Part shown: positions 18,023 through 25,226 of the stretch, in pieces
Numbering within the stretch: position 1 is the stretch's first letter
Layout: the number at the start of each line of letters is the position of its first letter
Assembly (NCBI GenBank): GCA_945874855.1
Contig: CAMCIP010000002.1
Location: 1-32,880, forward strand
Source of the DNA: Brevundimonas vancanneytii
GTDB taxonomy: Bacteria > Pseudomonadota > Alphaproteobacteria > Caulobacterales > Caulobacteraceae
DNA: 32,880 nt
Direction of reading: 5' to 3'
Made by a program: the position numbers and the translations under genes
The notes under the pieces: generated by a model
Databases searched by the model: none
What the model was told of the DNA's origin: nothing
Seen by the model: the letters and a program-made list of their open reading frames with translations, nothing else

Positions 18023-18208
18023 GTGGAGGCTTCCTCTGGTCATTGCCGCCCGACGATCCGGTTGCGCCTTCTCGCGCCGTTCGACGGGGCGCACAGGTCC
18101 CCGCCGCGCGCGGTTCGGGCCTGCTGCGGCGAGGCCGGTCATAGAGCGCGGGCGCGCGGTCGTCCATCGGTCCCTGAATGTGTCCCGGAAATTGCGAGCG
18201 CTTCTCAG

Positions 18209-18832
18209 ATGATCGGGGCCCTGACCGTCCAGGACCTGGCCGTGGCGCGGGGCGAGCGGACCCTGTTCCGCGACCTGTCCTTCACGCTCGCCGCCGGCGA
18301 GGCCGCCCAGCTGACCGGGGCGAACGGGGCGGGCAAGACCTCGCTGCTGCGGGCGGTCGCCGGCCTGCTGCGGCCCGCGGCGGGGGAGATCGCCTTTCAG
18401 GGGCCCGACGGCGGCGCGCTGGAGGCGGCCGCCGCCCGCGGCCGGGGCGTCCAGATGCTGGCGCATCAGGAGGGATTTCGCGGCGGCCGCACGGCGCGGG
18501 CCGAACTGGGATTCCAGGCCGGCTGGTTCGGGGCCGAGCCGGCCGCGATCGCAGCGGCCGCCCGGCGGCTGGACCTGACGCCCCTGCTGGATCTGGAGGT
18601 GCGGGTGCTGTCGGCCGGACAGCGGCGGCGGCTGGCGCTGGCGGCCCTGGTCGCGGCGCGCCGGCCCCTGTGGCTGATGGACGAGCCCCTGGCCCCGCTG
18701 GACGCGCGCCGCCGGGCCCAGGCCGCCGAGGTGATGGCCGAGCATCTGGCGCAGGGCGGCCTGATCCTGTCGGCGGTGCACGATCCCCTGCCGATCCCGG
18801 CCCGCACCCTGACCGTGGGGCAGCCGGCATGA
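18209..18832 (+). CDS. ccmA: Heme exporter ATP-binding protein CcmA
   Basis: A 207-residue ABC ATPase. With CcmB and CcmC it releases holo-CcmE during cytochrome c maturation at the inner membrane. Walker A is GANGAGKT (37-44), the ABC signature is LSAGQRRRLALA (134-145) and Walker B is LWLMDEP (154-160), with His190 in SAVHDP as the switch residue. Length is normal for CcmA. The start is the ATG at 18209; the frame is open further upstream but without similarity. It overlaps ccmB by 4 bp (ATGA), so the two are translationally coupled. It is divergent from acnA with a 186-bp shared spacer. Confidence 0.95.
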   Translation: MIGALTVQDLAVARGERTLFRDLSFTLAAGEAAQLTGANGAGKTSLLRAVAGLLRPAAGEIAFQGPDGGALEAAAARGRGVQMLAHQEGFRGGRTARAELGFQAGWFGAEPAAIAAAARRLDLTPLLDLEVRVLSAGQRRRLALAALVAARRPLWLMDEPLAPLDARRRAQAAEVMAEHLAQGGLILSAVHDPLPIPARTLTVGQPA

Positions 18833-19494
18833 GCGCCTTGCTGCATCTGTATCGCCGCGAACTGGCCCTTCTGTGGTCGGGCGGGGGCGGGCCGCTGCTG
18901 GCCTGCGGCTTCGCCCTGGCCGTGACGGCGGTGCTGCCCCTGGCCATCGGCTCGGACCCGGACCGGCTGGGCCCGGTGGCCGCCGGCCTGACCTGGACGG
19001 TGCTGGCTCTGGCCTCCCTGCTGTCGCTGGAGCGGCTGTTCGAACGCGACCACGACGACGGGGCCCTGGACCTGCTGGCGCTGGGGCCGATCCCGCTGGA
19101 GGCGGTCTTCGCGGTCAAGACGGCGGCGCAGTGGACGGCGGTCGGCCTGCCGCTGGCGGTGACGGCGCCGGTCGCGGCCCTGTCGCTGGGGCTGGACCCG
19201 GCCCTGGCGCCGCTGACGGCCCTGGCCGCGGCGATCGCCGGGCTCGGCTTCGCGGCCGTCGGAGGGCTGGCGGCCGCCCTGTCGTTGGGCTCACGACGCG
19301 GCGGCCTGCTGATCGCGGTGATCGCCCTGCCGCTGTTCGCCCCGCCGGTGATCTTCGGTGCGGGGGCGGTGGCGCGGGCGCAGGAAGGTCTGCCGCCTGG
19401 CCCGGCGCTTGCGCTTCTGGCCGCCTATGCCCTGGCGGCCGCGGCCCTGTCGCCCTTCGCCGGGGCTGCGGCGATCCGCAGCGCCCAGGACTGA
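18829..19494 (+). CDS. ccmB: Heme exporter membrane protein CcmB
   Basis: A 221-residue integral membrane partner of CcmA. After the N-terminal LHLYRRELALLWSGGG, typical of CcmB, there are about six hydrophobic segments: GPLLACGFALAVTAVLPLAI, LTWTVLALASLLSL, QWTAVGLPLAVTAPVAAL, LTALAAAIAGLGFAAVGGLA, GLLIAVIALPLFAPPVIFGA, and ALALLAAYALAAAALSPFAG. The FERDHDDGALDLLALGP loop after the second segment is the family's conserved cytoplasmic region. It starts inside the ccmA stop codon and ends 8 bp before the end of the converging phnA-like gene. Confidence 0.94.
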   Translation: MSALLHLYRRELALLWSGGGGPLLACGFALAVTAVLPLAIGSDPDRLGPVAAGLTWTVLALASLLSLERLFERDHDDGALDLLALGPIPLEAVFAVKTAAQWTAVGLPLAVTAPVAALSLGLDPALAPLTALAAAIAGLGFAAVGGLAAALSLGSRRGGLLIAVIALPLFAPPVIFGAGAVARAQEGLPPGPALALLAAYALAAAALSPFAGAAAIRSAQD

Positions 19495-19502
19495 GCCCGA
19501 TC

Positions 19503-19727
19503 TCAGGCCTTCTTGACGAACTCGGTGCGCAGGACCAGCCCGCGCACCCGGTCGACATGGGCCTCGATCTCCTCCGGGTCGCCGGTCAGGCGGATCGACT
19601 TGACCAGAAGGCCGCGCTTCAGCGTCACGCCGCCGGAGCCCTTGACCTTGAGATCCTTGATCAGGGTCACAGAATCCCCGTCGGCTAGGGCATTGCCGTT
19701 GGCGTCGCGCACGACATCCTCGCTCAT
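19503..19727 (-). CDS. PhnA/YjdM-like protein (C-terminal domain only)
   Basis: A 74-residue protein matching the C-terminal PhnA domain: VRDANGNALADGDSVTLIKD, LKVKGSGGVTLKRGLLVK, IRLTGDPEEIEAHVD and the final LRTEFVKKA. Full-length PhnA/YjdM proteins (about 110 residues) start with a zinc ribbon, which is absent. Despite the old name (alkylphosphonate uptake), no direct phosphonate role is established. I chose the start at 19727 (MSEDVV), which fits the domain edge. It lies on the opposite strand inside the cytochrome c maturation cluster, between ccmB (8 bp from its end) and ccmC (97 bp start to start). Confidence 0.85.
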   Translation of the reverse strand: MSEDVVRDANGNALADGDSVTLIKDLKVKGSGGVTLKRGLLVKSIRLTGDPEEIEAHVDRVRGLVLRTEFVKKA

Positions 19728-19824
19728 GGTCTCGCCTTCCTCGTCCGGCCCGGGCCGCGACCGGTGGGCGCGGCGGCTGGGACGCCGTAGCGTGAACCGC
19801 AAGAGCCCGCTAGGAAGCGATCCG

Positions 19825-20547
19825 ATGTTCGGTCTGGCCAATCCCGAGCGCTTCATGCGCTTTTCCGCCCCCCTGACGGCGCCCGCCTGGGGTCTCGCGG
19901 CGGTTCTGCTGGCCGTCGGGACCTGGCTGTCGTTCCAGGCGCCGCCCGACTATCAGCAGGGCGACGGCGTGCGGATGATGTTCGTCCATGTCCCGGCCGC
20001 CACGCTCGGCCTGATGGCCTATGGGGCGCTGGGTTCGGCCTCGCTGGCCGCGCTGATCTGGCGTCATCCCCTGGCCGATGCCGCCGCCCGGGCGGCGGCC
20101 GTGCCCGGGGCGACCTTCACCTTTCTGGCCCTGGTCACCGGCGCCATCTGGGGCAAGCCGATGTGGGGCGTGTGGTGGACCTGGGGCGACGCGCGGCTGA
20201 CGTCGGTGCTGGTCCTGTTCCTGTTCTATCTGGCCTATATGGCGCTGAGGTCGGCGATCGAGGACGAGGCCCGGGCGGCCCGCGCCGCCGCCGTTCTGGG
20301 GGTGGTCGGCCTGATCAATCTGCCGATCGTGAAATTCTCCGTCGACTGGTGGAATACGCTGCACCAGCCCGCCAGCCTGCTGCGCGCCGACGGGCCGGCC
20401 ATGACCGCGGCCTATCTGGCGCCCCTGCTGACCATGATGGCGGGCTATGCGGCCCTGTTCCTGGCCGTCTGGCTGACGGGCATCCGCACCGAGATCCTGG
20501 GCCGCCGGGTGCGGACCCTGGCGGCGCGACGCGCGGCGGAGGCCTGA
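19825..20547 (+). CDS. ccmC: Heme lyase/exporter CcmC
   Basis: A 240-residue membrane protein that hands heme to CcmE in the periplasm. The tryptophan-rich heme-binding motif is KPMWGVWWTWGDARLTSVLV (about residues 112-131). The conserved periplasmic histidines are in MMFVHVPAATLG (about 53-64) and DWWNTLHQPASLL (about 174-186). Six transmembrane segments are apparent. The start at 19825 (MFGLANPERFMRFS) has AGGAAG 8 nt upstream; the upstream open frame belongs to the antisense of phnA. It overlaps ccmD by one base (TGATG). Confidence 0.96.
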   Translation: MFGLANPERFMRFSAPLTAPAWGLAAVLLAVGTWLSFQAPPDYQQGDGVRMMFVHVPAATLGLMAYGALGSASLAALIWRHPLADAAARAAAVPGATFTFLALVTGAIWGKPMWGVWWTWGDARLTSVLVLFLFYLAYMALRSAIEDEARAARAAAVLGVVGLINLPIVKFSVDWWNTLHQPASLLRADGPAMTAAYLAPLLTMMAGYAALFLAVWLTGIRTEILGRRVRTLAARRAAEA

Positions 20548-20690
20548 TGGACGCGCCCGGAACCTATGTCGAATACGTCGCCGCCGCCTGGGGCGTCAGC
20601 GCCCTGTGCCTGGCCGTGGTGGCGGGCCGCGCCCTGATGGCGGCGCGGCGCGTGCGGGCGCGCCTGCGCGAACTGGAGGACGGCGAATGA
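20547..20690 (+). CDS. ccmD: Heme exporter accessory protein CcmD
   Basis: A 47-residue single-span membrane protein that stabilises the CcmABC-CcmE complex. It shows the family layout: a short N-terminus (MDAPGTYVEYVAAAWG), one hydrophobic helix (VSALCLAVVAGRALMAARRV), then a basic and acidic tail (RARLRELEDGE). The start codon overlaps the ccmC stop, and the end overlaps dsbE by 4 bp (ATGA), so translation of all three is coupled. Sequence alone would be weak evidence, but position and topology make the call firm. Confidence 0.93.
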   Translation: MDAPGTYVEYVAAAWGVSALCLAVVAGRALMAARRVRARLRELEDGE

Positions 20691-21238
20691 GCCGCTGGCT
20701 GGCCCTTCTGCCCCTCGTCGTGCTGGTGGCCCTGGCGGTGCTGTTCATCGGCTGGTCGCTGAAGCGCGATCCGGACGTCAAGCCCGACGCCATGGTCGGT
20801 CAGCCCGTCCCCGAGACCGTCCTGCCCCTGCTGACGGCCGACGGCGCCCCGGCCATGCTGGACCTAAAGACGGCGGGTCGCGGCCGGCCCATGCTGATCA
20901 ATGTCTTCGCCAGCTGGTGCGCCCCCTGCCGGGCCGAGCACCCCCTGCTGATGCAGGCCCGGGCGGACAGCGTCGCCATCGTCGGCGTGGCCTACAAGGA
21001 CCGGCCGGAGGACACCCGCGCCTTCCTGACCGAGCTGGGCGATCCCTTTGCGCTGGTGCTGGTCGACGCCGAGGGCGACGCCGGGCTGGACCTGGGCATC
21101 ACCGGTGCGCCGGAGACCTTTGCGGTCAATGCCACGGGCACGGTGGTGGCCAAGCACGCCGGCGCCCTGACCGACCCGGCCGACGTCGACCGTCTGGTCC
21201 GGGCCATGACGGCGCCTGCTCCCCAGGCCCGGCGTTAA
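20687..21238 (+). CDS. dsbE: Periplasmic thiol:disulfide oxidoreductase DsbE/CcmG
   Basis: A 183-residue membrane-anchored thioredoxin-like protein that reduces apocytochrome c so that heme can be attached. The N-terminal anchor is LALLPLVVLVALAVLFIGWS (5-24). The redox motif WCAPC (Cys78, Cys81) is in LINVFASWCAPCRAEHP. The acidic, CcmG-specific GVAYKDRPEDTRAF and the cis-Pro region GITGAPETFAVN follow. Length is normal. It is the last gene of ccmC-ccmD-dsbE. The other maturation genes (ccmE, ccmF, ccmH) are not in this window and must lie elsewhere. Confidence 0.96.
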   Translation: MSRWLALLPLVVLVALAVLFIGWSLKRDPDVKPDAMVGQPVPETVLPLLTADGAPAMLDLKTAGRGRPMLINVFASWCAPCRAEHPLLMQARADSVAIVGVAYKDRPEDTRAFLTELGDPFALVLVDAEGDAGLDLGITGAPETFAVNATGTVVAKHAGALTDPADVDRLVRAMTAPAPQARR

Positions 21239-21265
21239 CCCTTTCTGGAGGGTTGGTCGTTAACC
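21234..21265. promoter_or_regulatory. Two GTTAACC words after dsbE
   Basis: GTTAACC occurs at 21234-21240 (covering the dsbE stop) and at 21259-21265, 25 bp apart, directly before the small gene at 21274. TTAAC is the core of the CtrA-binding half-site in Caulobacterales, but the consensus needs two TTAA spaced by 7 bp and here they are 21 bp apart, so this is only a weak candidate. The pair could also be part of a terminator or promoter. Confidence 0.25.
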
Positions 21266-21273
21266 TTGCGGTC

Positions 21274-21525
21274 ATGACCACGATCGGCCCCGCCTCCGCC
21301 CAGATCTTCGCCCGGCCCACGACGACGCCCGCCGGGAACCCTGCCTCGGACGGCGCGCGCGCGGCCCAGACGGCCTTCTTCCGGGCCGCGCTCGGGGCCA
21401 GTGCACCCGTGGCGCCGATCGCGCCCGTCGCCGCCGCGCCGCAGACCCAGCGGACGGCTCCGACCGAAGACGCGTCGGTCGCCCGCGGACCGCGGCCGGG
21501 GGCCCTGCTCGACATCCGGGTCTGA
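21274..21525 (+). CDS. Small protein of unknown function
   Basis: An 83-residue, Ala/Pro/Thr-rich, probably disordered protein: MTTIGPASAQIFARPTTTPA at the start, ARAAQTAFFRAALGA in the middle (a likely short helix), and PRPGALLDIRV at the end. I recognise no family. The ATG has no good ribosome-binding site (GGAGG is 23 nt away); an in-frame TTG at 21253 is closer but too close to that site. Codon use is like that of the neighbours. It is 35 bp after dsbE and 61 bp before the LytTR gene, all in the same direction. It may not be a real gene. Confidence 0.5.
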   Translation: MTTIGPASAQIFARPTTTPAGNPASDGARAAQTAFFRAALGASAPVAPIAPVAAAPQTQRTAPTEDASVARGPRPGALLDIRV

Positions 21526-21586
21526 CGGGTTCGCAGGCGGCGGCTTCTGTGGTCAACAGGGGCGTCGCACGCCGCGCCCGGACCGC

Positions 21587-22375
21587 ATGAGCCAGACCGC
21601 CGATCCTGCCCCGCAATCGCCCCCGCCGCTGCCGCCGCAGGATTTCTGGCGGGGCATCGGCGTGGCGGCGCTCGGCGGCGTGGTCCTGACCCTGACCGGG
21701 GCCTTCGGAACCGGCGAGTCGCCCCTGTGGCTACGCGGCAGCTACTGGATATTCGTCATGGTCGCCGGCGGGCTTTGGGGTCATGCGGCGGGCATGATGG
21801 TGGACCGCGTGGTCGACCTGTACGAGCGGCCCTGGCTGACGGTGGCGGTGCAGACGGCCGTCATTTCGGGGCCCATGGTCGCCTTCGTCTGGCTCGCAAC
21901 CGGCCTGACCTTCGAGGGGCGGATCTATGATCTCGATGTCCTGCCGGAACTGATCCTGCCAGTGGTCACGGTCACGTCGGCGGTCAGCGCCGTCAATGTC
22001 TTTCTGGGACGGGGGCGCACGGTCCAGACCCATGCCGTGGTCCGCGCCGACGTTCCGACGACCGCCCGCTTCCTCGACCGGCTGCCGCCGCGTCTGCGCG
22101 GCGCCCGGCTGATCGCGGTCCAGTCCGAGGACCACTATCTGCGCCTGCACACCGACCGCGGCGCCGACCTGATCCTGATGCGGCTGGCCGACGCCGTGGC
22201 CGAGCTGGACGGGCTGGAAGGGGCCCAGACCCATCGCAGCTGGTGGGTGTCGCGCGACGCGGTCCGGGACGTCGACCGCGGCGACGGCCGGGCCACCCTG
22301 ACCCTGGATGGCGGCCTGACGGTGCCTGTCAGCCGCCGCCACGCCCGGGCCCTGCGGGCCGCGGGGTGGTGGTGA
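21587..22375 (+). CDS. Membrane-bound LytTR-family transcription regulator
   Basis: A 262-residue protein with an N-terminal membrane module and a C-terminal LytTR DNA-binding domain. Hydrophobic segments are at about 26-45 (GIGVAALGGVVLTLTGAF), 52-72 (WIFVMVAGGLWGHAAGMMV), 85-108 (LTVAVQTAVISGPMVAFVWL) and 120-140 (LILPVVTVTSAVSAVNVFLG). The LytTR domain runs from about 160 to the end: ARLIAVQSEDHYLRLHTDRG, the RSWWVSRDAVRDV strand and the final VPVSRRHARALRAAGWW. These regulators usually control their own neighbourhood, and the signal is unknown. The ATG at 21587 has no strong ribosome-binding site. It converges with the carotenoid-oxygenase gene, 24 bp away. Confidence 0.9.
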   Translation: MSQTADPAPQSPPPLPPQDFWRGIGVAALGGVVLTLTGAFGTGESPLWLRGSYWIFVMVAGGLWGHAAGMMVDRVVDLYERPWLTVAVQTAVISGPMVAFVWLATGLTFEGRIYDLDVLPELILPVVTVTSAVSAVNVFLGRGRTVQTHAVVRADVPTTARFLDRLPPRLRGARLIAVQSEDHYLRLHTDRGADLILMRLADAVAELDGLEGAQTHRSWWVSRDAVRDVDRGDGRATLTLDGGLTVPVSRRHARALRAAGWW

Positions 22376-22378
22376 GGG

Positions 22379-22410
22379 GGAGGGCTTAGGGCCTAGGGCC
22401 TAAGCCCTCC
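22379..22410. terminator. Palindrome between converging LytTR and carotenoid-oxygenase genes (element D)
   Basis: GGAGGGCTTAGG (22379-22390) and its exact reverse complement CCTAAGCCCTCC (22399-22410) flank an 8-nt loop. The 12-bp stem starts 3 bp after the LytTR stop and reaches into the last codons of the carotenoid-oxygenase gene, supplying its TAG stop (22400-22402). Placed between two converging genes it may end transcription in both directions, but no T-run follows, so it is not a classical intrinsic terminator. The word AGGGCTTAGG recurs at the end of divL. Confidence 0.6.
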
Positions 22411-23863
22411 ACGCCCCGTGGAAGCCCGCCGGCAGGACGGCGTCGCCGCGCCAGCTGACCAAGGGCCCGTCGGAGACGCGGGCGGCGTCGAAGATGTGCA
22501 GCTCGGTGCGGCCGGCCACCAGATTGATCGACGGCACCACGACCCAGGCCTCGTGCTCGGCCGTGCGCCCCGGCCTGGGCACGAACAGGGCCTCCTCCAC
22601 CACCTGGCCGTCGCCGAAGTCGAAGGCATCCGAACGGCCGCTGTCCCAGTCATGGACCGCCAGGCCCCTGGGCAGGGGGCGGTCCTTGCGCTCACCCGCC
22701 ACATGGACCGTGAGGCGGCGGCGGAGCCCGGAGCGGCGCGGGTCGGCCTTGACGAACTCGGCCGTGATCGCGGTCCGGTCCAGCGCGGCCGAGCCGTCGG
22801 GGCGCAGGGTGACCAGGGCCAGACGATTGGGCTCGCCCCGCACATCGCCGCCCTGGACCAGGGCGCGGGCGCCGTCGATGGCGAAGTCCACGTCGTCGCC
22901 GGCAGGGACGTCGAAGCGGATCGTGCCGTCGGCCTCCTCCCAGGCGTCGCCCAGATGAAAGTGGCTGAAGGCCGGCAGTTCGAAGGTGCGGGCCCGGGTC
23001 AGGTCGTCCTTGTCGGCGACGACGACCAGGGTGCCCAGGTCCGGTCGCCACGCCAGGCCGGCGGTCACCGGCAGGCGTTGTTCGGCGAAGACCCAGGGCT
23101 GCAGCACGAAGATCAGATGCCGCGCGGTGGCAGTGAAGTCGTGCATGTAGCTGGCGCGCGGGAGGGCCATCACCCGGGCGTCGATCAGCGTGCCGTCGGG
23201 CTTGAGCGCCCAGACCACGACACGGTCGCCGGCCGAGCCCACACACCAGACCGTGCCGTCCGGTGCGGTGCGCGGGTGGGCCTGGAAGGGCATGCCCTTC
23301 AGATCCGGCCGCAGGGTGACGAAGCCGCGGGTGGACAGGTCCGCGCCGGACATCGACAGCGGCGAGCCGCCCTCCCACAGGGCCCAGATGTCGTCGCCCA
23401 CGACCATGACCGAGGTGTTGGCCGCATTGGCGTCGTCGTTGGAGCCGAGCCGGGCGCGGGCGTCCCCGGGGGTGCCGAAGCCGGGCGTGACCACGGCGTC
23501 GATCTCGCTCTCCCAGCGGCGCCTGGGGGTGTCGGCGAAGCGGGCCTCCAGCGTCGCCCGGCCGTCCGAGACGCGGAAGGCCCGCATCAGGCCGTCGCCG
23601 TCAAACCAGTGGGTGGCGCTGCCGCCCGGACGGCGGAACTTGGCCGGGCCGTTGCGGAACAGGACCCCTTCCAGCGCGGCGGGGGCCCGGCCGTGGATGC
23701 GCGTCATGGCGTGGCGGGCCACGTCGGCCTCCAGGTCGCGGGTGGCCAGGCGCCAGTCGTGGGCGACCTGGCCGAGGGCGGCGGCCCGGACGATCTCGGG
23801 CGTGGCCACCGCCGCCGACAGGGCGGCGGCCCCGGACAGGAAGGCGCGGCGGGAGGGGGTCAT
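22400..23863 (-). CDS. Tat-exported carotenoid oxygenase family protein
   Basis: A 487-residue member of the RPE65/carotenoid cleavage dioxygenase family, non-heme iron enzymes that split carotenoids or related polyenes. The four iron-binding histidines appear as His196 (MPFQAHPRTA), His241 (SYMHDFTAT), His303 (SHFHLGDAWEE) and His482 (GFHGAWRA), a spacing like that of the cyanobacterial apocarotenoid oxygenase (183/238/304/484). The family N-terminal pattern EGVLFRNGPAKF and HWFDGDGLMRAF is present. The N-terminus, MTPSRRAFLSGAAALSAAVA, is a Tat signal, so the enzyme should fold in the cytoplasm with its iron and act outside. Substrate is unknown. Its stop codon lies in the palindrome at 22379-22410. 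Confidence 0.92.
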   Translation of the reverse strand: MTPSRRAFLSGAAALSAAVATPEIVRAAALGQVAHDWRLATRDLEADVARHAMTRIHGRAPAALEGVLFRNGPAKFRRPGGSATHWFDGDGLMRAFRVSDGRATLEARFADTPRRRWESEIDAVVTPGFGTPGDARARLGSNDDANAANTSVMVVGDDIWALWEGGSPLSMSGADLSTRGFVTLRPDLKGMPFQAHPRTAPDGTVWCVGSAGDRVVVWALKPDGTLIDARVMALPRASYMHDFTATARHLIFVLQPWVFAEQRLPVTAGLAWRPDLGTLVVVADKDDLTRARTFELPAFSHFHLGDAWEEADGTIRFDVPAGDDVDFAIDGARALVQGGDVRGEPNRLALVTLRPDGSAALDRTAITAEFVKADPRRSGLRRRLTVHVAGERKDRPLPRGLAVHDWDSGRSDAFDFGDGQVVEEALFVPRPGRTAEHEAWVVVPSINLVAGRTELHIFDAARVSDGPLVSWRGDAVLPAGFHGAWRA

Positions 23864-23891
23864 GGAAGGGGCTCCGGGAGGGATGGGGAAC

Positions 23892-23983
23892 GACCGGCCT
23901 CAAGCAGCCCGCGACCGCGTCGGGGGCGTCAGGCCCAGGGAGACCGGCCTCATGCAGCCCGCGACCGCGTCGCGGGCATCAGG
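23892..23983 (+). repeat. Copies 3 and 4 of the GCGACCGCGTCGC repeat, in tandem
   Basis: Two 42-bp direct repeats at 23892-23933 and 23942-23983 differ at three positions. Each reads GACCGGCCTCA, one variable base, GCAGCCC, GCGACCGCGTCG, then a GGGC-TCAGG end, with an 8-bp spacer (50-bp period). They lie between the DUF2141 gene end and the carotenoid-oxygenase start, on the upstream side of the latter. Each copy has a palindromic heart. These are the best-preserved copies of the family also seen at 331-362 and 5124-5158. Confidence 0.8.
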
Positions 23984-23997
23984 TCGGACACGAGGCT

Positions 23998-24426
23998 TCA
24001 GCGCAGTTCGATGGCCTGGACGACGGCGCCGTCGAGGCTGAACCTGGCCTGGGCCCAGGACGCCGGGCCCATGTTGCCGATGGCGCCGTTGGAGAAGGCA
24101 TAGGGCTCGGTCGGCATGCCGAAGGGGTTGGTGTTCAGCTCGCCGTCGTCGTTCACGTCATGCATGGCGCGCATGGCGTAATCGCCAGGGGCCAGGCCCG
24201 TGAAGGTCACGGTGGTGACCCCGGCCCCGGCCGGAACGGCCTGGTTGGCCACCGCGGCGCCCCGTCCGTCCCAGGCCTCGGCCCGGTCGAACAGGGCGAC
24301 CATCACCGTGCCCTCGGCCTTGCCCGTGGCGAACTCGAAGGTGACGGAGCCGGTCTGCGGGTCCTGGGCCAGGGCGGGAGCGGCGAGGGCGAGGGTCGCG
24401 GCGGCGGCGATCAGCAGGGTCTTCAT
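23998..24426 (-). CDS. DUF2141 family periplasmic protein
   Basis: A 142-residue secreted protein with a clear signal peptide (MKTLLIAAAATLALAAPALA-QD). The mature domain is DUF2141: GSVTFEFATGKAEGTVMVAL at the start, then FTGLAPGDYAMRAMHDVNDD and GELNTNPFGMPTEPYAFSNG, the family's most conserved stretch. The fold is predicted to be an Ig-like beta-sandwich. No biochemical role is known. I placed the start at 24426 from the signal peptide; the frame is open 40 codons further upstream without similarity. It is upstream of and codirectional with the carotenoid-oxygenase gene, separated by 134 bp that include the tandem repeats. DUF2141 proteins are sometimes near carotenoid genes, but that is only suggestive here. 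Confidence 0.92.
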   Translation of the reverse strand: MKTLLIAAAATLALAAPALAQDPQTGSVTFEFATGKAEGTVMVALFDRAEAWDGRGAAVANQAVPAGAGVTTVTFTGLAPGDYAMRAMHDVNDDGELNTNPFGMPTEPYAFSNGAIGNMGPASWAQARFSLDGAVVQAIELR

Positions 24427-24586
24427 GGCATGTCTCCGAAGGGGATGGCGGCTGCCGGGGCGGCGGCCGTCGACGCCCCGATCCCTGGGCCCTGGCCGTC
24501 GGCGCCGCCAGCGCCGATGCGCCGTCAGCCGCCCGGATTTCGCCAATGACCGCGCCCGTCCACTCGCGCTTCGCGAACGCCCACCC

Positions 24587-24994
24587 TCAATCGGCGGCCT
24601 CGATGGCGTCGATGTCGTCGTCAGTCAGGCCGAAATGGTGGCCGATCTCGTGGATCAGGACATGGGCCACCAGATCGCCCAGGGCGACGTCGCCCCGCTC
24701 GGTCCATTCATCGAGGATCGGCCGCCGGTAGAGGAAGATGCGGGCGGGCTCGGCCGCCGGCCCCATCTCGTCACGGCGGCCCAGATCGACCCCGTGATAC
24801 AGGCCCGTCAGTTCGAACGGATCCTCCATCCCGAGCGCCGCCAGCGTCTCGTCGTCGGCGAAGTCGTCGATCCGGATCACCACATCACCGGCCAGGCCCC
24901 GGAAGGGTTCGGGCAGGGCGTCGAAGGCGGCGCGCGCCAGGGCGGCGAGGTCGTCCAGCGAGGGCGCAGCGCGGTCGGTCCAGGGCAGGGTCAT
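24587..24994 (-). CDS. Minimal zincin-type metallopeptidase
   Basis: A 135-residue protein of the small metallopeptidase family often annotated as zincin-like. The zinc motif HEIGHHFGLTDDDI (HExxH at 115-119, then His120 and Asp residues) is at the C-terminus, as in the rest of the family. Upstream are the FRGLAGDVVIRIDDFADDE strand and LTGLYHGVDLGRRDE plus ARIFLYRRPILDEW, all family hallmarks. There is no signal peptide, so it is cytoplasmic; the substrate is unknown. I chose the start at 24994 (MTLPWTDRAAPSLDDL). The frame stays open upstream only because it runs into the GGCAGTA repeats, giving a meaningless TAYCLLPTAYC peptide. It is divergent from divL. Confidence 0.9.
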   Translation of the reverse strand: MTLPWTDRAAPSLDDLAALARAAFDALPEPFRGLAGDVVIRIDDFADDETLAALGMEDPFELTGLYHGVDLGRRDEMGPAAEPARIFLYRRPILDEWTERGDVALGDLVAHVLIHEIGHHFGLTDDDIDAIEAAD

Positions 24995-25031
24995 GTCACC
25001 AGGGTTCAGGCGGGAGGAGGCGGGAGGCGTT

Positions 25032-25171
<140 letters not shown>

Positions 25172-25197
25172 GGCCCTCCCCCTGCGCTATGGTCGGC

Positions 25198-25202
25198 GAA
25201 TC
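25198..25202. promoter_or_regulatory. GANTC (CcrM-type) site 25 bp before divL
   Basis: GAATC at 25198-25202 lies just upstream of the divL start. In Caulobacterales the methyltransferase CcrM modifies GANTC, and the methylation state of promoters affects several cell-cycle genes. A 5-bp site is common by chance, so this only merits a note because the gene is a cell-cycle regulator. Confidence 0.35.
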
Positions 25203-25226
25203 AGGGAGCGGGAGCTGATCGCGGAC

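Noticed and set aside
21234..21265. A full CtrA box
   Set aside because: The two TTAA words are 21 bp apart rather than 7 bp, so the consensus is not met; it is kept only as a weak candidate.
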